A stretch of DNA of 64,000 nt from assembly GCA_019637585.1 (NCBI GenBank), contig JAHBVL010000004.1, positions 186,001-250,000 on the forward strand, given 5' to 3'. Below the pieces are notes generated by a model. It was not told where the DNA came from and did not search any database. It saw only the letters and a list, made by a program, of their open reading frames with translations. Positions 52,436 to 60,950 of the stretch are shown here, in pieces. Position 1 is the stretch's first letter. Every line of letters begins with the position of its first letter. Source of the DNA: Thermomicrobiales bacterium (GTDB lineage Bacteria > Chloroflexota > Chloroflexia > Thermomicrobiales > UBA6265). The position numbers and the translations under genes were made by a program.

Positions 52436-53494
52436 GTGAGCAGTGACAAGCGCATCCCGGTAGCAGTTCTCGGAGCCACGGGGAGTGTTGGGCAACGGTT
52501 TGTCCAGCTTCTGGAAAACCACCCCTGGTTCCGGGTCGCCGAGCTGGTCGCCTCGGAGCGATCAGTGGGCAAGACCTACCGGGAAGCGACCGACTGGCGG
52601 CTCGATGCCTTCATGCCGGCGGAAGCGGCCGATCTGCCGATCAAAGACTATGGCGATCCCATTGCCAGCCCGGTCGCGTTTTCGGCATTGCCCGGCGAAG
52701 TCGCCAGCGAGATCGAGCAACGCCTGGCCCGGGAGGGTCATGCCGTGCTCTCCAACACCTCCACTCATCGCATGGAGCCTGACATTCCCCTGCTGATTCC
52801 GGAGGTGAACGCCGATCACGTCCGGGCCATCGAGGTGCAGAAGGCTGGCCGGGGGTGGTCGGGTTTCATTGCCACGAATCCGAACTGCTCCGCCATTCAC
52901 ATGGTGCTGACGCTCAAACCTCTTCTGGATGCGTTCGGCATCGATGCGGTGATGGTCACGACGATGCAGGCCGTTTCCGGCGCCGGATATCCAGGGGTGG
53001 CGTCGCTCGACGCGATCGACAATGTCGTGCCATTCATTCGCACGGAAGAAGAGAAAATGGCCGAGGAAACGCAAAAGCTCCTCGGCGGCTGGGACGGCGA
53101 GTTCCGGCCAGCGCCGGTGGTGGTCAGCGCCCAGTGCAACCGGGTCTCGGTCCGGGATGGCCACACCGAATGCGTCTCCATCAGACTCGGACAGAATGCG
53201 TCGCCCGACGAGGTGGCCGACGCGATGCGGTCGTTCGCGGGCAGGCCGCAGGAGCTGGGACTTCCCAGCGCGCCGAAACGGCCCATCGTGGTTCGCGATG
53301 AGCCGAACCGCCCGCAGGCGATCCTCGACCGAAACACCGAGAACGGTATGGCGTCGGTGGTTGGCCGCATCCGTCCCTGCCCGATTCTGGGAGTCAAGTA
53401 TGTGCTTCTCGGGCACAATACGATCCGCGGCGCCGCCGGTGCGAGCATCCTCAATGCCGAGTTGTTCAAGGTCGAGGGGTTGCTGCCGGTGTGA
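52436..53494 (+). CDS. asd: Aspartate-semialdehyde dehydrogenase (archaeal/fungal-like branch)
   Basis: The 352-residue protein has the NADP motif VLGATGSVGQRFVQLLENHPWF, LVASERSVGK, the nucleophile motif ATNPNCSAIHM near residue 144, and QAVSGAGYPG. A His/Arg-bearing CNRVSVRDGHTECVSI near residue 240 completes the active site. The branch with TNPNCS and these spacings is the one shared by archaea, yeast and some bacteria rather than E. coli Asd. It reduces aspartyl phosphate made by the upstream kinase. GTG start; AAGGAAAGG lies upstream. Confidence 0.92.
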   Translation: MSSDKRIPVAVLGATGSVGQRFVQLLENHPWFRVAELVASERSVGKTYREATDWRLDAFMPAEAADLPIKDYGDPIASPVAFSALPGEVASEIEQRLAREGHAVLSNTSTHRMEPDIPLLIPEVNADHVRAIEVQKAGRGWSGFIATNPNCSAIHMVLTLKPLLDAFGIDAVMVTTMQAVSGAGYPGVASLDAIDNVVPFIRTEEEKMAEETQKLLGGWDGEFRPAPVVVSAQCNRVSVRDGHTECVSIRLGQNASPDEVADAMRSFAGRPQELGLPSAPKRPIVVRDEPNRPQAILDRNTENGMASVVGRIRPCPILGVKYVLLGHNTIRGAAGASILNAELFKVEGLLPV

Positions 53495-53502
53495 GGTGGC
53501 CG

Positions 53503-53558
53503 GCGTCCGGAGTCCGAAGCCCGGAGGCCGGAGTCCGTAGCCCGAGGTCCGGAGTCCG
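53503..53558. repeat. Heptamer array E (NNGYCCG units)
   Basis: Eight consecutive heptamers (GCGTCCG, GAGTCCG, AAGCCCG, GAGGCCG, GAGTCCG, TAGCCCG, AGGTCCG, GAGTCCG) begin eight bases after the asd stop. They are the reverse orientation of array D upstream of lysC. Confidence 0.75.
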
Positions 53559-53573
53559 GAGCGCTGCGCTCAC

Positions 53574-53726
53574 CGTCATCCCGACCGGAGCGTAGCGGAG
53601 TGGAGGGATCTCTCCGCCAGGTCTGGCGACGCTGCAAAAGAGCAGATGCCCGACGCGAACGAGAGATCCCTCGACCCTGCTCGGGATGACGATCGGAAAG
53701 CGCCGTAAATGGCGAGGCTACGCAGC
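53574..53726. repeat. REP-like inverted repeat followed by a short hairpin element
   Basis: CGTCATCCCGACCGGAGCG at the left pairs imperfectly with CTGCTCGGGATGACG at 53691, and GGGATCTCTC pairs with GAGAGATCCC inside it. Directly after it, 53696-53726 repeats the AAAGCGCC-TAAATGGCGAGGCTACGC element seen at 19.76 kb. The remainder of the gap to 53.82 kb shows only the ribosome-binding site of the next gene. Confidence 0.6.
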
Positions 53727-53819
53727 GTTTTCGTGCCGCGCCGGCCTAGGTGCCCGGGATGACGATTGCCTTCATGGGCGATGGTATGGATGCTCTTCGA
53801 GAAGTGAAATGAGGATAGG

Positions 53820-54992
53820 GTGACCGGCAACGAACGGCAAATCGAGACTCTGGTCATCCATGGCGACGACGGGGTCGAACAGACTCACGATGTCGCTCCT
53901 CCCCTCCATCTCACGTCGACCTTCACCGCGGACTCGGCGACCGAGTTTGCGTCGATGGCTACCGAACCGCGGCACGACTCATACTACACCCGGTATGGCA
54001 ACCCGACCGTGGCCCGCGCCGAGCAGCTGATCGCCAGACTGGAAGGTGCGGAAGCGGCGTTGCTGGCGTCGACCGGGATGGGGGCGATTTCGACGACGGT
54101 TCTCGGATTGGTCGGACATGGTGACCACATCGTTGCCCAGCAGAACCACTACATGGGCACCAGCAAACTGCTGAGTGAGCTTCTTCCCCGCCTGGGTGTC
54201 GACGCGACCCTGGTCGACCAAACGGATGTCGGCGCATTCGAAGCGGCAATCACACCGCGCACCCGATTGATCGCGGTGGAGAGTCCGGCCAACCCGACGA
54301 TGCAACTCACCGATCTGGGGGCTATTGCCTCCATCGCCAGGGCACGCGGCATTCTGACCCTGGCGGACAACACATTTGCCTCACCGATCAACCAAAGACC
54401 ACTCGAGCTGGGGATCGATCTCTCGGTTCACGCCGGCACCAAGTATCTCGGCGGGCATCACGATCTTCTCGCAGGCGTTGTTTGCGGCAGCAAGGCGTTG
54501 ATCGGCAAAATATGGGAAAGCGCCATCGTGCTCGGCGCCACCGCCAGTCCATTCGACGCGTGGCTCCTGATTCGGGGCCTGCGCACCTTGCCCCTGCGGG
54601 TGCGGCAGCACAACGACACGGCCCAGGTGGTGGCCGCATTCCTCGAGGGCCACCCGGCGGTCGAATCGGTTTTTTATCCGGGGCTGGATTCCCATCCGCA
54701 GCATGCGCTGGCCAGGCGGCAGATGACCGGATTCGGCGGTGTGCTCAGCTTTGGCGTTTCCGGAGGCTATGCGGCCGCCCAGGCGTTCATGGCCCGGCTC
54801 GAGCTGGTGCAACAAGCGGTCAGCCTGGGTGGATTCGAATCGCTGGCCGTCCACGCCGCCGCCATGTGGGAGGGAACGCTGGGTGACGCTGGCGCTGTTG
54901 CCGCCGGTGTGCAACCCAACCTGATCCGCCTGTCGGTCGGACTCGAACACCCGGACGACCTGCTCGTCGATCTCGAGCGGGCGCTCGCCTGA
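53820..54992 (+). CDS. PLP-dependent trans-sulfuration enzyme (cystathionine gamma-synthase/lyase or O-acylhomoserine sulfhydrylase)
   Basis: The 390-residue protein has ETLVIHGDDG, TRYGNPTVARAEQLIARLEGAEAALLASTGMGAIS, LTLADNTFASPINQRPLELGIDLSVHAGTKYLGGHHDLLAG with the PLP-binding Lys in the last segment, and the C-terminal FGGVLSFGV and QPNLIRLSVGLEHPDDL. This is the Cys/Met metabolism family. Its position after lysC and asd suggests Met synthesis from activated homoserine, but lyase activity cannot be excluded. A GTG start follows GAGGATAGG. It ends one base before the opposite ThyX-like gene. Confidence 0.88.
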   Translation: MTGNERQIETLVIHGDDGVEQTHDVAPPLHLTSTFTADSATEFASMATEPRHDSYYTRYGNPTVARAEQLIARLEGAEAALLASTGMGAISTTVLGLVGHGDHIVAQQNHYMGTSKLLSELLPRLGVDATLVDQTDVGAFEAAITPRTRLIAVESPANPTMQLTDLGAIASIARARGILTLADNTFASPINQRPLELGIDLSVHAGTKYLGGHHDLLAGVVCGSKALIGKIWESAIVLGATASPFDAWLLIRGLRTLPLRVRQHNDTAQVVAAFLEGHPAVESVFYPGLDSHPQHALARRQMTGFGGVLSFGVSGGYAAAQAFMARLELVQQAVSLGGFESLAVHAAAMWEGTLGDAGAVAAGVQPNLIRLSVGLEHPDDLLVDLERALA

Positions 54993-54993
54993 C

Positions 54994-56736
54994 CTACATC
55001 ACCCGTCGTTCGACAATTGTGTCAAAGGTGTAGTTGCGCCACACTGGCACGCCGCAGAAGCGCTCCCCTTCCGGGCAGACTGGCGTCGTGCCGGCGCGCG
55101 ACCTGATGACGCACGGGGGGCCGTCGACATACTTGCCGATCTCCGGCAGGGCGGCCCGAACCTGCGCCACCTCTTCCTGCGCGGTTTCGAAGATCTCCCG
55201 TTGCGCATCGAAGCAGAGGCGCTTCACCCATTTCCAGAAGTAGGTCAGCAGCGAACCGGTTTCGTAGAACCGCACCCGGTGGCTGTTCGGCAGGAGATAG
55301 AGCACCGATTCAGGGGTGGCGCCCATGGACAGGAGCTGGTTCTTGGCGTCCCACATGGCCCGGATGGTTGCGTCGTACTCCGCCGCCGCTCTGGCGTTGC
55401 GGGCGATTGCCCAGGGAACGATGACGTCAGGGTCCTGCCGCAGGTGGGAGAGCAGCACCGGGCTCGACGACTGGGTGCCCCGGTGTCGCTGATTCTGCGC
55501 ATCCTCCGCTCCACTGATCCGCTTCTGGAAGGTGAAGGTGACGTGATTGAGCGACTGCATCAGTTTGGAGTTCATGGCCAGGTAGAGCGGGTGTCCCAGA
55601 TAGGGGTTTTTCGACCCGTCCAGCACCTGGCTGATGGCGTCGCTGTCGGACATCTCCTCCGAGGTGACGCCGAGCACGGTGCGAACGGCGTCGGACAGGA
55701 GTTCTTCGGCGTGCGGATTGACCTGAACGAGGCGGCTGCGTCCTTCCCCGAGCGTTTCGTCGAATTCGTCCAGCGCCGCTTCGGACGCCCCCTGATGCGC
55801 TCGCCATGTGGTGAGTGCCCGCGCTTCCAGCGAATCCCCCGCTCCTACCGCACGGAGATCGAGCGGGTACTCCTTCGAGCCGAGGAAGTAGGGATCGATG
55901 GCCAGAACCTCATCGACCATCCGGTTGACGATGTAGCGAACCTCGGCGGGCGCGTCCGGCTGGTTGGCCAGCACGTAGTAGCGCAGCAAGGTCAACCCGC
56001 TGACGGTGTGATAGAGATGAGTCCCGGTGGCCAGCGGCAGCACGTACCGGGCCACTTCCTGCGATCGTTTCTGGACAGCATCTTCGAAACGCTTGACCGC
56101 CTCAGGAGACTTCGCTTTGGCCCGCGCCGGGAAAAGACGGGCGTAGTCCTCGCTGAAATCCTCACTCAGGATCGAGACCAGCCGCCGGTACCCCTCGATA
56201 CTCCGGGCGATCGCTTTCTCGTACAGTTCCTGACCGCCATCCGGCAGCTTCGGCACGGCCATCGATGCACCGGTGACTTCGCGATACCGCTGCGACACCT
56301 GTTCCGAGTTGTAGTGCGGATGCGAGTGGAAAAAGGACCAGATCGCCAGCCGGGAGACGTTGTCCAGGACGAAGACGAATGTGGCGTGCTGAAAAGTGGT
56401 GTGATGACCGGCGGCAAAGAGATCGGCATAGAGACGAAGGGCGCGATCGCGCCGTTTGGCCCGGTCGGCCAGCTTTTCCTCGCTCAGTCCCGGGTCGGGA
56501 TCGTCATAGACGAGCTTGACGACATTCTCCACCTTGGCGGGTTTCGCGCCGTAGCAAGACCATGCAGCCGCGATCGCCAGCGCAAATGGGTGGCTCGCCG
56601 ATTCCTCTCGCAGGAGGGTGACTCTGGGAGGCGCCGAAGCGAGCGGCGAGCTGGAGGAGGCGCCGTCCGGAACACCGGGGATGATTTCCAATGGAGCAGG
56701 AGTGGCAAACTCCCGGACGATCTGCGATTCAGCCAT
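54994..56736 (-). CDS. Duplicated, divergent FAD-dependent thymidylate synthase (ThyX)-like protein
   Basis: The 580-residue protein is over twice the usual ThyX length. The first half has HHTTFQHATFVFVLDNVSRLAIWSFF and then SHPHYNSEQVSQRY (residues 138-151), matching the ThyX motif RHRxxSxNExSxRY in frame but keeping only the middle His, the last Ser and RY. The second half has LPNSHRVRFYETGSLLTYFWKWVKRLCFDAQREI, matching the ThyX C-terminal FAD/dUMP region, and ends with a cysteine-bearing tail (PPCVIRS, CPEG, CGVP). Such long versions occur in some deep-branching bacteria. Whether it still methylates dUMP is open. ATG 56736 is the probable start. Confidence 0.7.
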   Translation of the reverse strand: MAESQIVREFATPAPLEIIPGVPDGASSSSPLASAPPRVTLLREESASHPFALAIAAAWSCYGAKPAKVENVVKLVYDDPDPGLSEEKLADRAKRRDRALRLYADLFAAGHHTTFQHATFVFVLDNVSRLAIWSFFHSHPHYNSEQVSQRYREVTGASMAVPKLPDGGQELYEKAIARSIEGYRRLVSILSEDFSEDYARLFPARAKAKSPEAVKRFEDAVQKRSQEVARYVLPLATGTHLYHTVSGLTLLRYYVLANQPDAPAEVRYIVNRMVDEVLAIDPYFLGSKEYPLDLRAVGAGDSLEARALTTWRAHQGASEAALDEFDETLGEGRSRLVQVNPHAEELLSDAVRTVLGVTSEEMSDSDAISQVLDGSKNPYLGHPLYLAMNSKLMQSLNHVTFTFQKRISGAEDAQNQRHRGTQSSSPVLLSHLRQDPDVIVPWAIARNARAAAEYDATIRAMWDAKNQLLSMGATPESVLYLLPNSHRVRFYETGSLLTYFWKWVKRLCFDAQREIFETAQEEVAQVRAALPEIGKYVDGPPCVIRSRAGTTPVCPEGERFCGVPVWRNYTFDTIVERRVM

Positions 56737-56818
56737 GCTGGGCAACAACCTCGTGACGCGCCATATCTTTCGCCGCACATTGTGGCACGTCCGGCACTTC
56801 GCGGCGTGCGATTTGGGT

Positions 56819-58435
56819 TTAGCGATCGCCGGCCGCGGGCTGACTCGCCACGCCAGCGGGGCGTCCGACTTCGATTGTCCTGGCCTTTGGATTGCGGATC
56901 AGAAGCGCCGCCAGCGCAGCGACGCCGCAGGTAATCGCTGCGGCAAGGAAGGTCGAATGGACGGCGAGGACGAATGCCTCGCGAAGCGCGTCGAAAACCG
57001 GGACGATTTGATCGGACGGCAGTTCGTCGCGAATCTCGAGAAAGAGATTCTGCTGGGCCAGGCGGGAGACGTGCCCGACCAAACCGGGATCGAGATCGGT
57101 CTTGGGCAGTTCCTGCTCAGAGTAGAACCCGATCCGGTTTTGCAGCCACGAACCGAGAATGGCGATGCCCAACACCTGACCGATGTTGCGCATGGTGTTG
57201 AGGATCCCCGAAGCGCTCCCCGCGATGCGGGGTGGGACGTCGCGCATGGCTGCCGCGGTCATCGGGGCGAAGGTGAATCCCATGCCGGCGCCGGTGACCA
57301 GCAAGGCCGGCAGGAGCGACCGGGGTGTGGTGTCGTCGTGGATGAGCGACCGGAGATAGACCAGGCCGATCGTCATCACGGTGGTGCCGAAGAACAAAAT
57401 CCAGCGCGGACCAATCCGGTCGACCAGCTTGCCGGATACCGGCGCCGCCACCATCAGAACCGCGGACATCGGCGCCATGGTCAGCCCGGCTTTGATCGGC
57501 GAATAGCCGAGCGCCTGCTGCAGGAAGAGGGTCATGGGGAAGAAGATGCCCAGCATGCCGAACGAGATGATCGTGGCGATGATGTTCCCGACCGTGAAGT
57601 TGCGAATCCGGAAGAGCTCCAGTTTGACGATCGGATCGTCGACCCGGGTTTCCCACCAGACGAAGAGGGTCAGCAGCACCGCGCTGATGGCGAAGGCGCC
57701 GAGGATCTCGACGCTGGTCCAGCCCAGCTGATTTCCTTCGATACAGGCGTAGACGAGCGCGAAGATGCCCAGTCCGGAGAGGAGCACACCGCCCCAGTCG
57801 ATTTTGCCCGAGGCGAGCGGGTCGGTCGATTCGGGAACGATTCTCCAGATCAGGTAGAGCGAGGCTATCCCGACCGGGAGATTGATCAGGAAGATCCATT
57901 CCCAGGCGTAGTGAGTGACGATGAAGCCCCCGACGATCGGGCCGAGAATCGCGCCGGCCGCCACCACACTCCCCCACATCCCCATGGCGGCGCCCCGCTT
58001 TTCCGGCGGGAAGGTGACCGAGACGAGCGAGAGGGATTGCGGCATCATGAATGCGCCACCGATCCCCTGCAGAACCCGCGCCGCGATCAGGACATTCACC
58101 CCCGAGACATCGATCTGATCGCCAATCCATGCCGATGCGGCGCAAAGCAGGGAGGCAAAGGTGAACAGCGCCATGCCGACCATGAAGAGCCGCTTGCGGC
58201 CGAAGACATCGCCAAGGCGGCCAAAACTGAGCAACAGCACGGCATAGGCCAGAATGTAGGAATCGAGAATCCACTGAATCTGGGTCAGGCTGGCGCCGAG
58301 GTCGTCCTTGATCTTCACCTGGGCGACATTGACGATGGTCGTGTCCAGAAGAAGCATGAACACCGCCAGGCAGAGGACGGAGAGGATGACCCAGGGGTTC
58401 TTCTCTTGCGTGGGGTGGGAAGACGAGTTAGTCAC
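56819..58435 (-). CDS. MFS drug-efflux transporter, DHA2 (EmrB/QacA) family
   Basis: The 538-residue protein has 14 predicted helices and the DHA2 motifs: LDTTIVNVAQVKIKDDLGAS in helix 1, LSFGRLGDVFGRKRLFMVGM (motif A), VLQGIGGAFMMPQSLSLV, and GPIVGGFIVTHYAWEWIFLINLPVG (motif C). It exports drugs or metabolites using the proton gradient. GTG 58435 with GAGG upstream is preferred over an ATG at 58480. The MarR-type gene lies just upstream on the same strand and is the likely regulator. Confidence 0.9.
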   Translation of the reverse strand: MTNSSSHPTQEKNPWVILSVLCLAVFMLLLDTTIVNVAQVKIKDDLGASLTQIQWILDSYILAYAVLLLSFGRLGDVFGRKRLFMVGMALFTFASLLCAASAWIGDQIDVSGVNVLIAARVLQGIGGAFMMPQSLSLVSVTFPPEKRGAAMGMWGSVVAAGAILGPIVGGFIVTHYAWEWIFLINLPVGIASLYLIWRIVPESTDPLASGKIDWGGVLLSGLGIFALVYACIEGNQLGWTSVEILGAFAISAVLLTLFVWWETRVDDPIVKLELFRIRNFTVGNIIATIISFGMLGIFFPMTLFLQQALGYSPIKAGLTMAPMSAVLMVAAPVSGKLVDRIGPRWILFFGTTVMTIGLVYLRSLIHDDTTPRSLLPALLVTGAGMGFTFAPMTAAAMRDVPPRIAGSASGILNTMRNIGQVLGIAILGSWLQNRIGFYSEQELPKTDLDPGLVGHVSRLAQQNLFLEIRDELPSDQIVPVFDALREAFVLAVHSTFLAAAITCGVAALAALLIRNPKARTIEVGRPAGVASQPAAGDR

Positions 58436-58513
58436 AGTGAAGCTACCTCTTCGCGTGAAGCGCCCTGCCGCAGTCGTCATGGCGACACGAGGGTGCAGTC
58501 TACGACGTTCGTG

Positions 58514-58954
58514 TCAGGTTGACTCGGAAGCACCGGCGGCCGCGGCCAGGGCTCGCAGCGCTTTGAGGAAAATGGCGTGTTCTTCCGGTTCGAGCTGATC
58601 GAGCGCGGCCCGCACCTGGGCGCGGCGCTGATCGTGGATCTGGTGGGCGTGGTCGAGCGCTGCCGGCGTGAGGCTGACGATGGCGCGGCGGCGGTCGGCG
58701 GGGTCAGTGGTTCTGCTCACCAGCCCCTGCTCTGCCAGCCGGTCGATCAACTCCGATGCGGCCGGCATACCGATACCCAGGCCCGCGGCGAACTCACCGA
58801 TCGTCAGGTCGCCACTGTGATAGAGCTGTGTCACCGCTCTGCTCTGCGCCCGGCTGAGGGGGGACAATCCACCGCCCGGAGGCGATGCGGCAAACGCCCG
58901 GCCAATCCGAGGCAGAATCTCGATCGCTTCCTCGATGATGGCGATGTCCTGCAT
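58514..58954 (-). CDS. MarR-family transcriptional regulator
   Basis: The 146-residue protein has the MarR winged-helix pattern: LSRAQSRAVTQLYHSGDLTIGEFAAGLGIGMPAASELIDRLAEQGLVSRTTDPADRRRAIVSLTPAA, with dimerising helices at both ends. GAGGAAGCGAC precedes the ATG. It likely represses itself and the DHA2 efflux gene 79 bases downstream, releasing them on binding a phenolic or drug-like ligand. The ligand is unknown. Confidence 0.9.
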   Translation of the reverse strand: MQDIAIIEEAIEILPRIGRAFAASPPGGGLSPLSRAQSRAVTQLYHSGDLTIGEFAAGLGIGMPAASELIDRLAEQGLVSRTTDPADRRRAIVSLTPAALDHAHQIHDQRRAQVRAALDQLEPEEHAIFLKALRALAAAAGASEST

Positions 58955-59060
58955 GTCGCTTCCTCGGCCAGACGATACTTCGGATGTCGAACAATAGCGC
59001 GCTCATGCAGTTCCGTGCAATCGAGGAGCAATCCCGGTGCGATCGCTACGTACTCATCTA

Positions 59061-59165
59061 CCTCGTAGATGCAGACCCCCGTGTCTGCCGGTTCATGGGA
59101 GACGTAGGCGATGAATCGCCGCGAACCCCATGGGATTGCAGACACGGGGGTCTGCGGCTACGGGG
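59061..59165. repeat. Nested long inverted repeat (possible MITE or structured RNA)
   Basis: Arms 59061-59088 and 59138-59165 are complementary over 28 bases with one mismatch, including GCAGACCCCCGTGTCTGC and its exact complement. Inside lie CATGGG/CCCATG and a central GGCGAT-GA-ATCGCC hairpin, so the whole 105 bases can fold into one branched rod. The 478-base gap 58955-59432 contains no convincing gene; the rest of it looks featureless apart from the ends of neighbouring genes. Confidence 0.75.
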
Positions 59166-59432
59166 TGATTTCGTTTCTATGAACCGCTGAGGACCAGGTT
59201 CACGGGGCATTGGCTACAGGCAGACGGGCAAATGTGGCCAATGGAATGGACTACAATCAGCGTCGAGGCACCTTTCCACGACGCACCATCTGTTGATTCC
59301 GGAATGCACACATCCGGATCGCATCCGTAACACATTCAGCCGGTGTCTCGTATATGCATAAAGGAACGGTTCACCAGATGCTCCGGGCGCGATCATTCTG
59401 AAGGAAACCGCACCCGAGATCGGACATCAGCA

Positions 59433-60947
59433 ATGCACCCATGGAGCGCCGGTCCGGCATCGCGTCAGACGACCACTCCATCTCGCTTCGTATCCACCGG
59501 ACATGTGCCCGGATGTCTGGTCGCGCTTGCCCTGCTGGCGGCGCTGCTCCTGCCGCTGGCGCCGGAGCGCGTCCTGGCGGCCGACCAGTGGCAATCGGCT
59601 TCGACCGATGCACTAACCGTGATGATGGAACCCAACGAGCGGCTCGCGGTCAGCTCATTTCTCGATGCCTACGGTCATTTTGCGGAAACGGCGATCGACG
59701 AGATCTCGCTGGTGCTCGATATCGAGAGCGCCGGCCGCCCGATCCTCATTCAGGTCTTCGCCCGGGAGCAGCTCTACGACGACGCCATCGCCGCTTTGCC
59801 GCGGGCGAACGAATCTAACGATGTGCTGGCGTTTGCCGATGCCGAACACGCAACGGTGCTGATCCCGCTGAGCCGTTTTATCGCGCTGCCGACGCAGGAT
59901 GCCGAAAACCAGCTGCGCCACGCGATCGCCCACATCCTGATCGGCCAGGCCTCGGAGTTCAACATCCCAGCCGGTTTCGATGAAGGCTTCGCGCGTTATG
60001 TCGAACGAGCGCGACAGCCCACCCTGGCCCGGTACGCATCGATCGTGCAGAGCGCCTACCGGGACAGTTCGCTGGCGTCGTGGTCGAACATGAATCGCAC
60101 TGTGCCACTCGACGACCAGGAGCTGGTCGAGGCCCAGGCATACGCCTCCGTTGGCTACCTCCTCCAGTCGTACGGGCTGGATGCGTTTCAGACCTTCGTG
60201 ACAGAGCTGCAAACGACGGCCACCTGGCGCGACGCGATGAATCTCGCCTATGCGCCCTTCGATTCCGACGATCTCGAACGCCAGTGGCGCGACGATATCC
60301 CTCTTTGGGCGCAGGGCGACTGGAAATGGAATCTGGTGGCGGGGTTCGATCTGCAACCCGCCCGCGATCTCCTGGCGCGCGGTAATTTCGAAGGGGCGTC
60401 GAACGCGCTGCTGGTGTCAGAACAACTTCTCAGCGAGATCGACGATCCGGAATGGGCAGCGGAAGTCACCGAGCTCAAGGATCTGGCGCGAATCGGCAGT
60501 CTGGCCGAAGCCAAGATGAAGGAAACGCAACAGGCCCTCGAGAATTTCGCCTATGACCGAGCCTTTGCCGCCATCGAACAGGCCGCCGACCAGTACAACC
60601 AGCTGCCGGCCGATCTGCGGCCCACTGACCTGATCGCGCAATACCGGGAGAGGGCCATTACCGGCATCGGGGCGATGGAGGATCTGGAGGTCGCTCGTAT
60701 ACAGGCGGGAGCCTGGAGCGATTACCCCGATGCGCGAGCCGCGGCGATCGATTCCGCTTCCGGCTTCGCGGCGCTGGGGGATGCCGAAGGGCACCAGGAC
60801 GCTCGTATGCTGGTCAGCCAGATGGATGCGACCCAGCGGCAGCTCGTGCTTCTTCTGGCCACCCTGGCGCTCCTGACGCTCGTCTGGCTGGTCCTCTGGC
60901 TCCTCTATCGCCCGTCTCCCGTACTGCGATGGGACGGGCAGGACTGA
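59433..60947 (+). CDS. Membrane-anchored MA-like (gluzincin-fold) protein with degenerate zinc motif
   Basis: The 504-residue protein has a signal peptide (VALALLAALLLPLAPERVLAA), then a peptidase-MA-like region with LRHAIAHILIG (His163, His167) followed by GFDEGFARYVE (Glu184). The spacing is that of HExxH...E zinc peptidases, but the catalytic Glu of HExxH is Ala164. A helical repeat region (residues ~330-460) precedes a C-terminal transmembrane helix (LVLLLATLALLTLVWLVLWLL). It probably binds but does not cleave. Three bases separate its stop from the next gene, which it probably serves. Confidence 0.65.
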   Translation: MHPWSAGPASRQTTTPSRFVSTGHVPGCLVALALLAALLLPLAPERVLAADQWQSASTDALTVMMEPNERLAVSSFLDAYGHFAETAIDEISLVLDIESAGRPILIQVFAREQLYDDAIAALPRANESNDVLAFADAEHATVLIPLSRFIALPTQDAENQLRHAIAHILIGQASEFNIPAGFDEGFARYVERARQPTLARYASIVQSAYRDSSLASWSNMNRTVPLDDQELVEAQAYASVGYLLQSYGLDAFQTFVTELQTTATWRDAMNLAYAPFDSDDLERQWRDDIPLWAQGDWKWNLVAGFDLQPARDLLARGNFEGASNALLVSEQLLSEIDDPEWAAEVTELKDLARIGSLAEAKMKETQQALENFAYDRAFAAIEQAADQYNQLPADLRPTDLIAQYRERAITGIGAMEDLEVARIQAGAWSDYPDARAAAIDSASGFAALGDAEGHQDARMLVSQMDATQRQLVLLLATLALLTLVWLVLWLLYRPSPVLRWDGQD

Positions 60948-60950
60948 GCC

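Noticed and set aside
56618-58522. 634-codon plus-strand open frame over the MFS gene
   Set aside because: Antisense of a DHA2 transporter with all its motifs; no start signal or domain on this strand.
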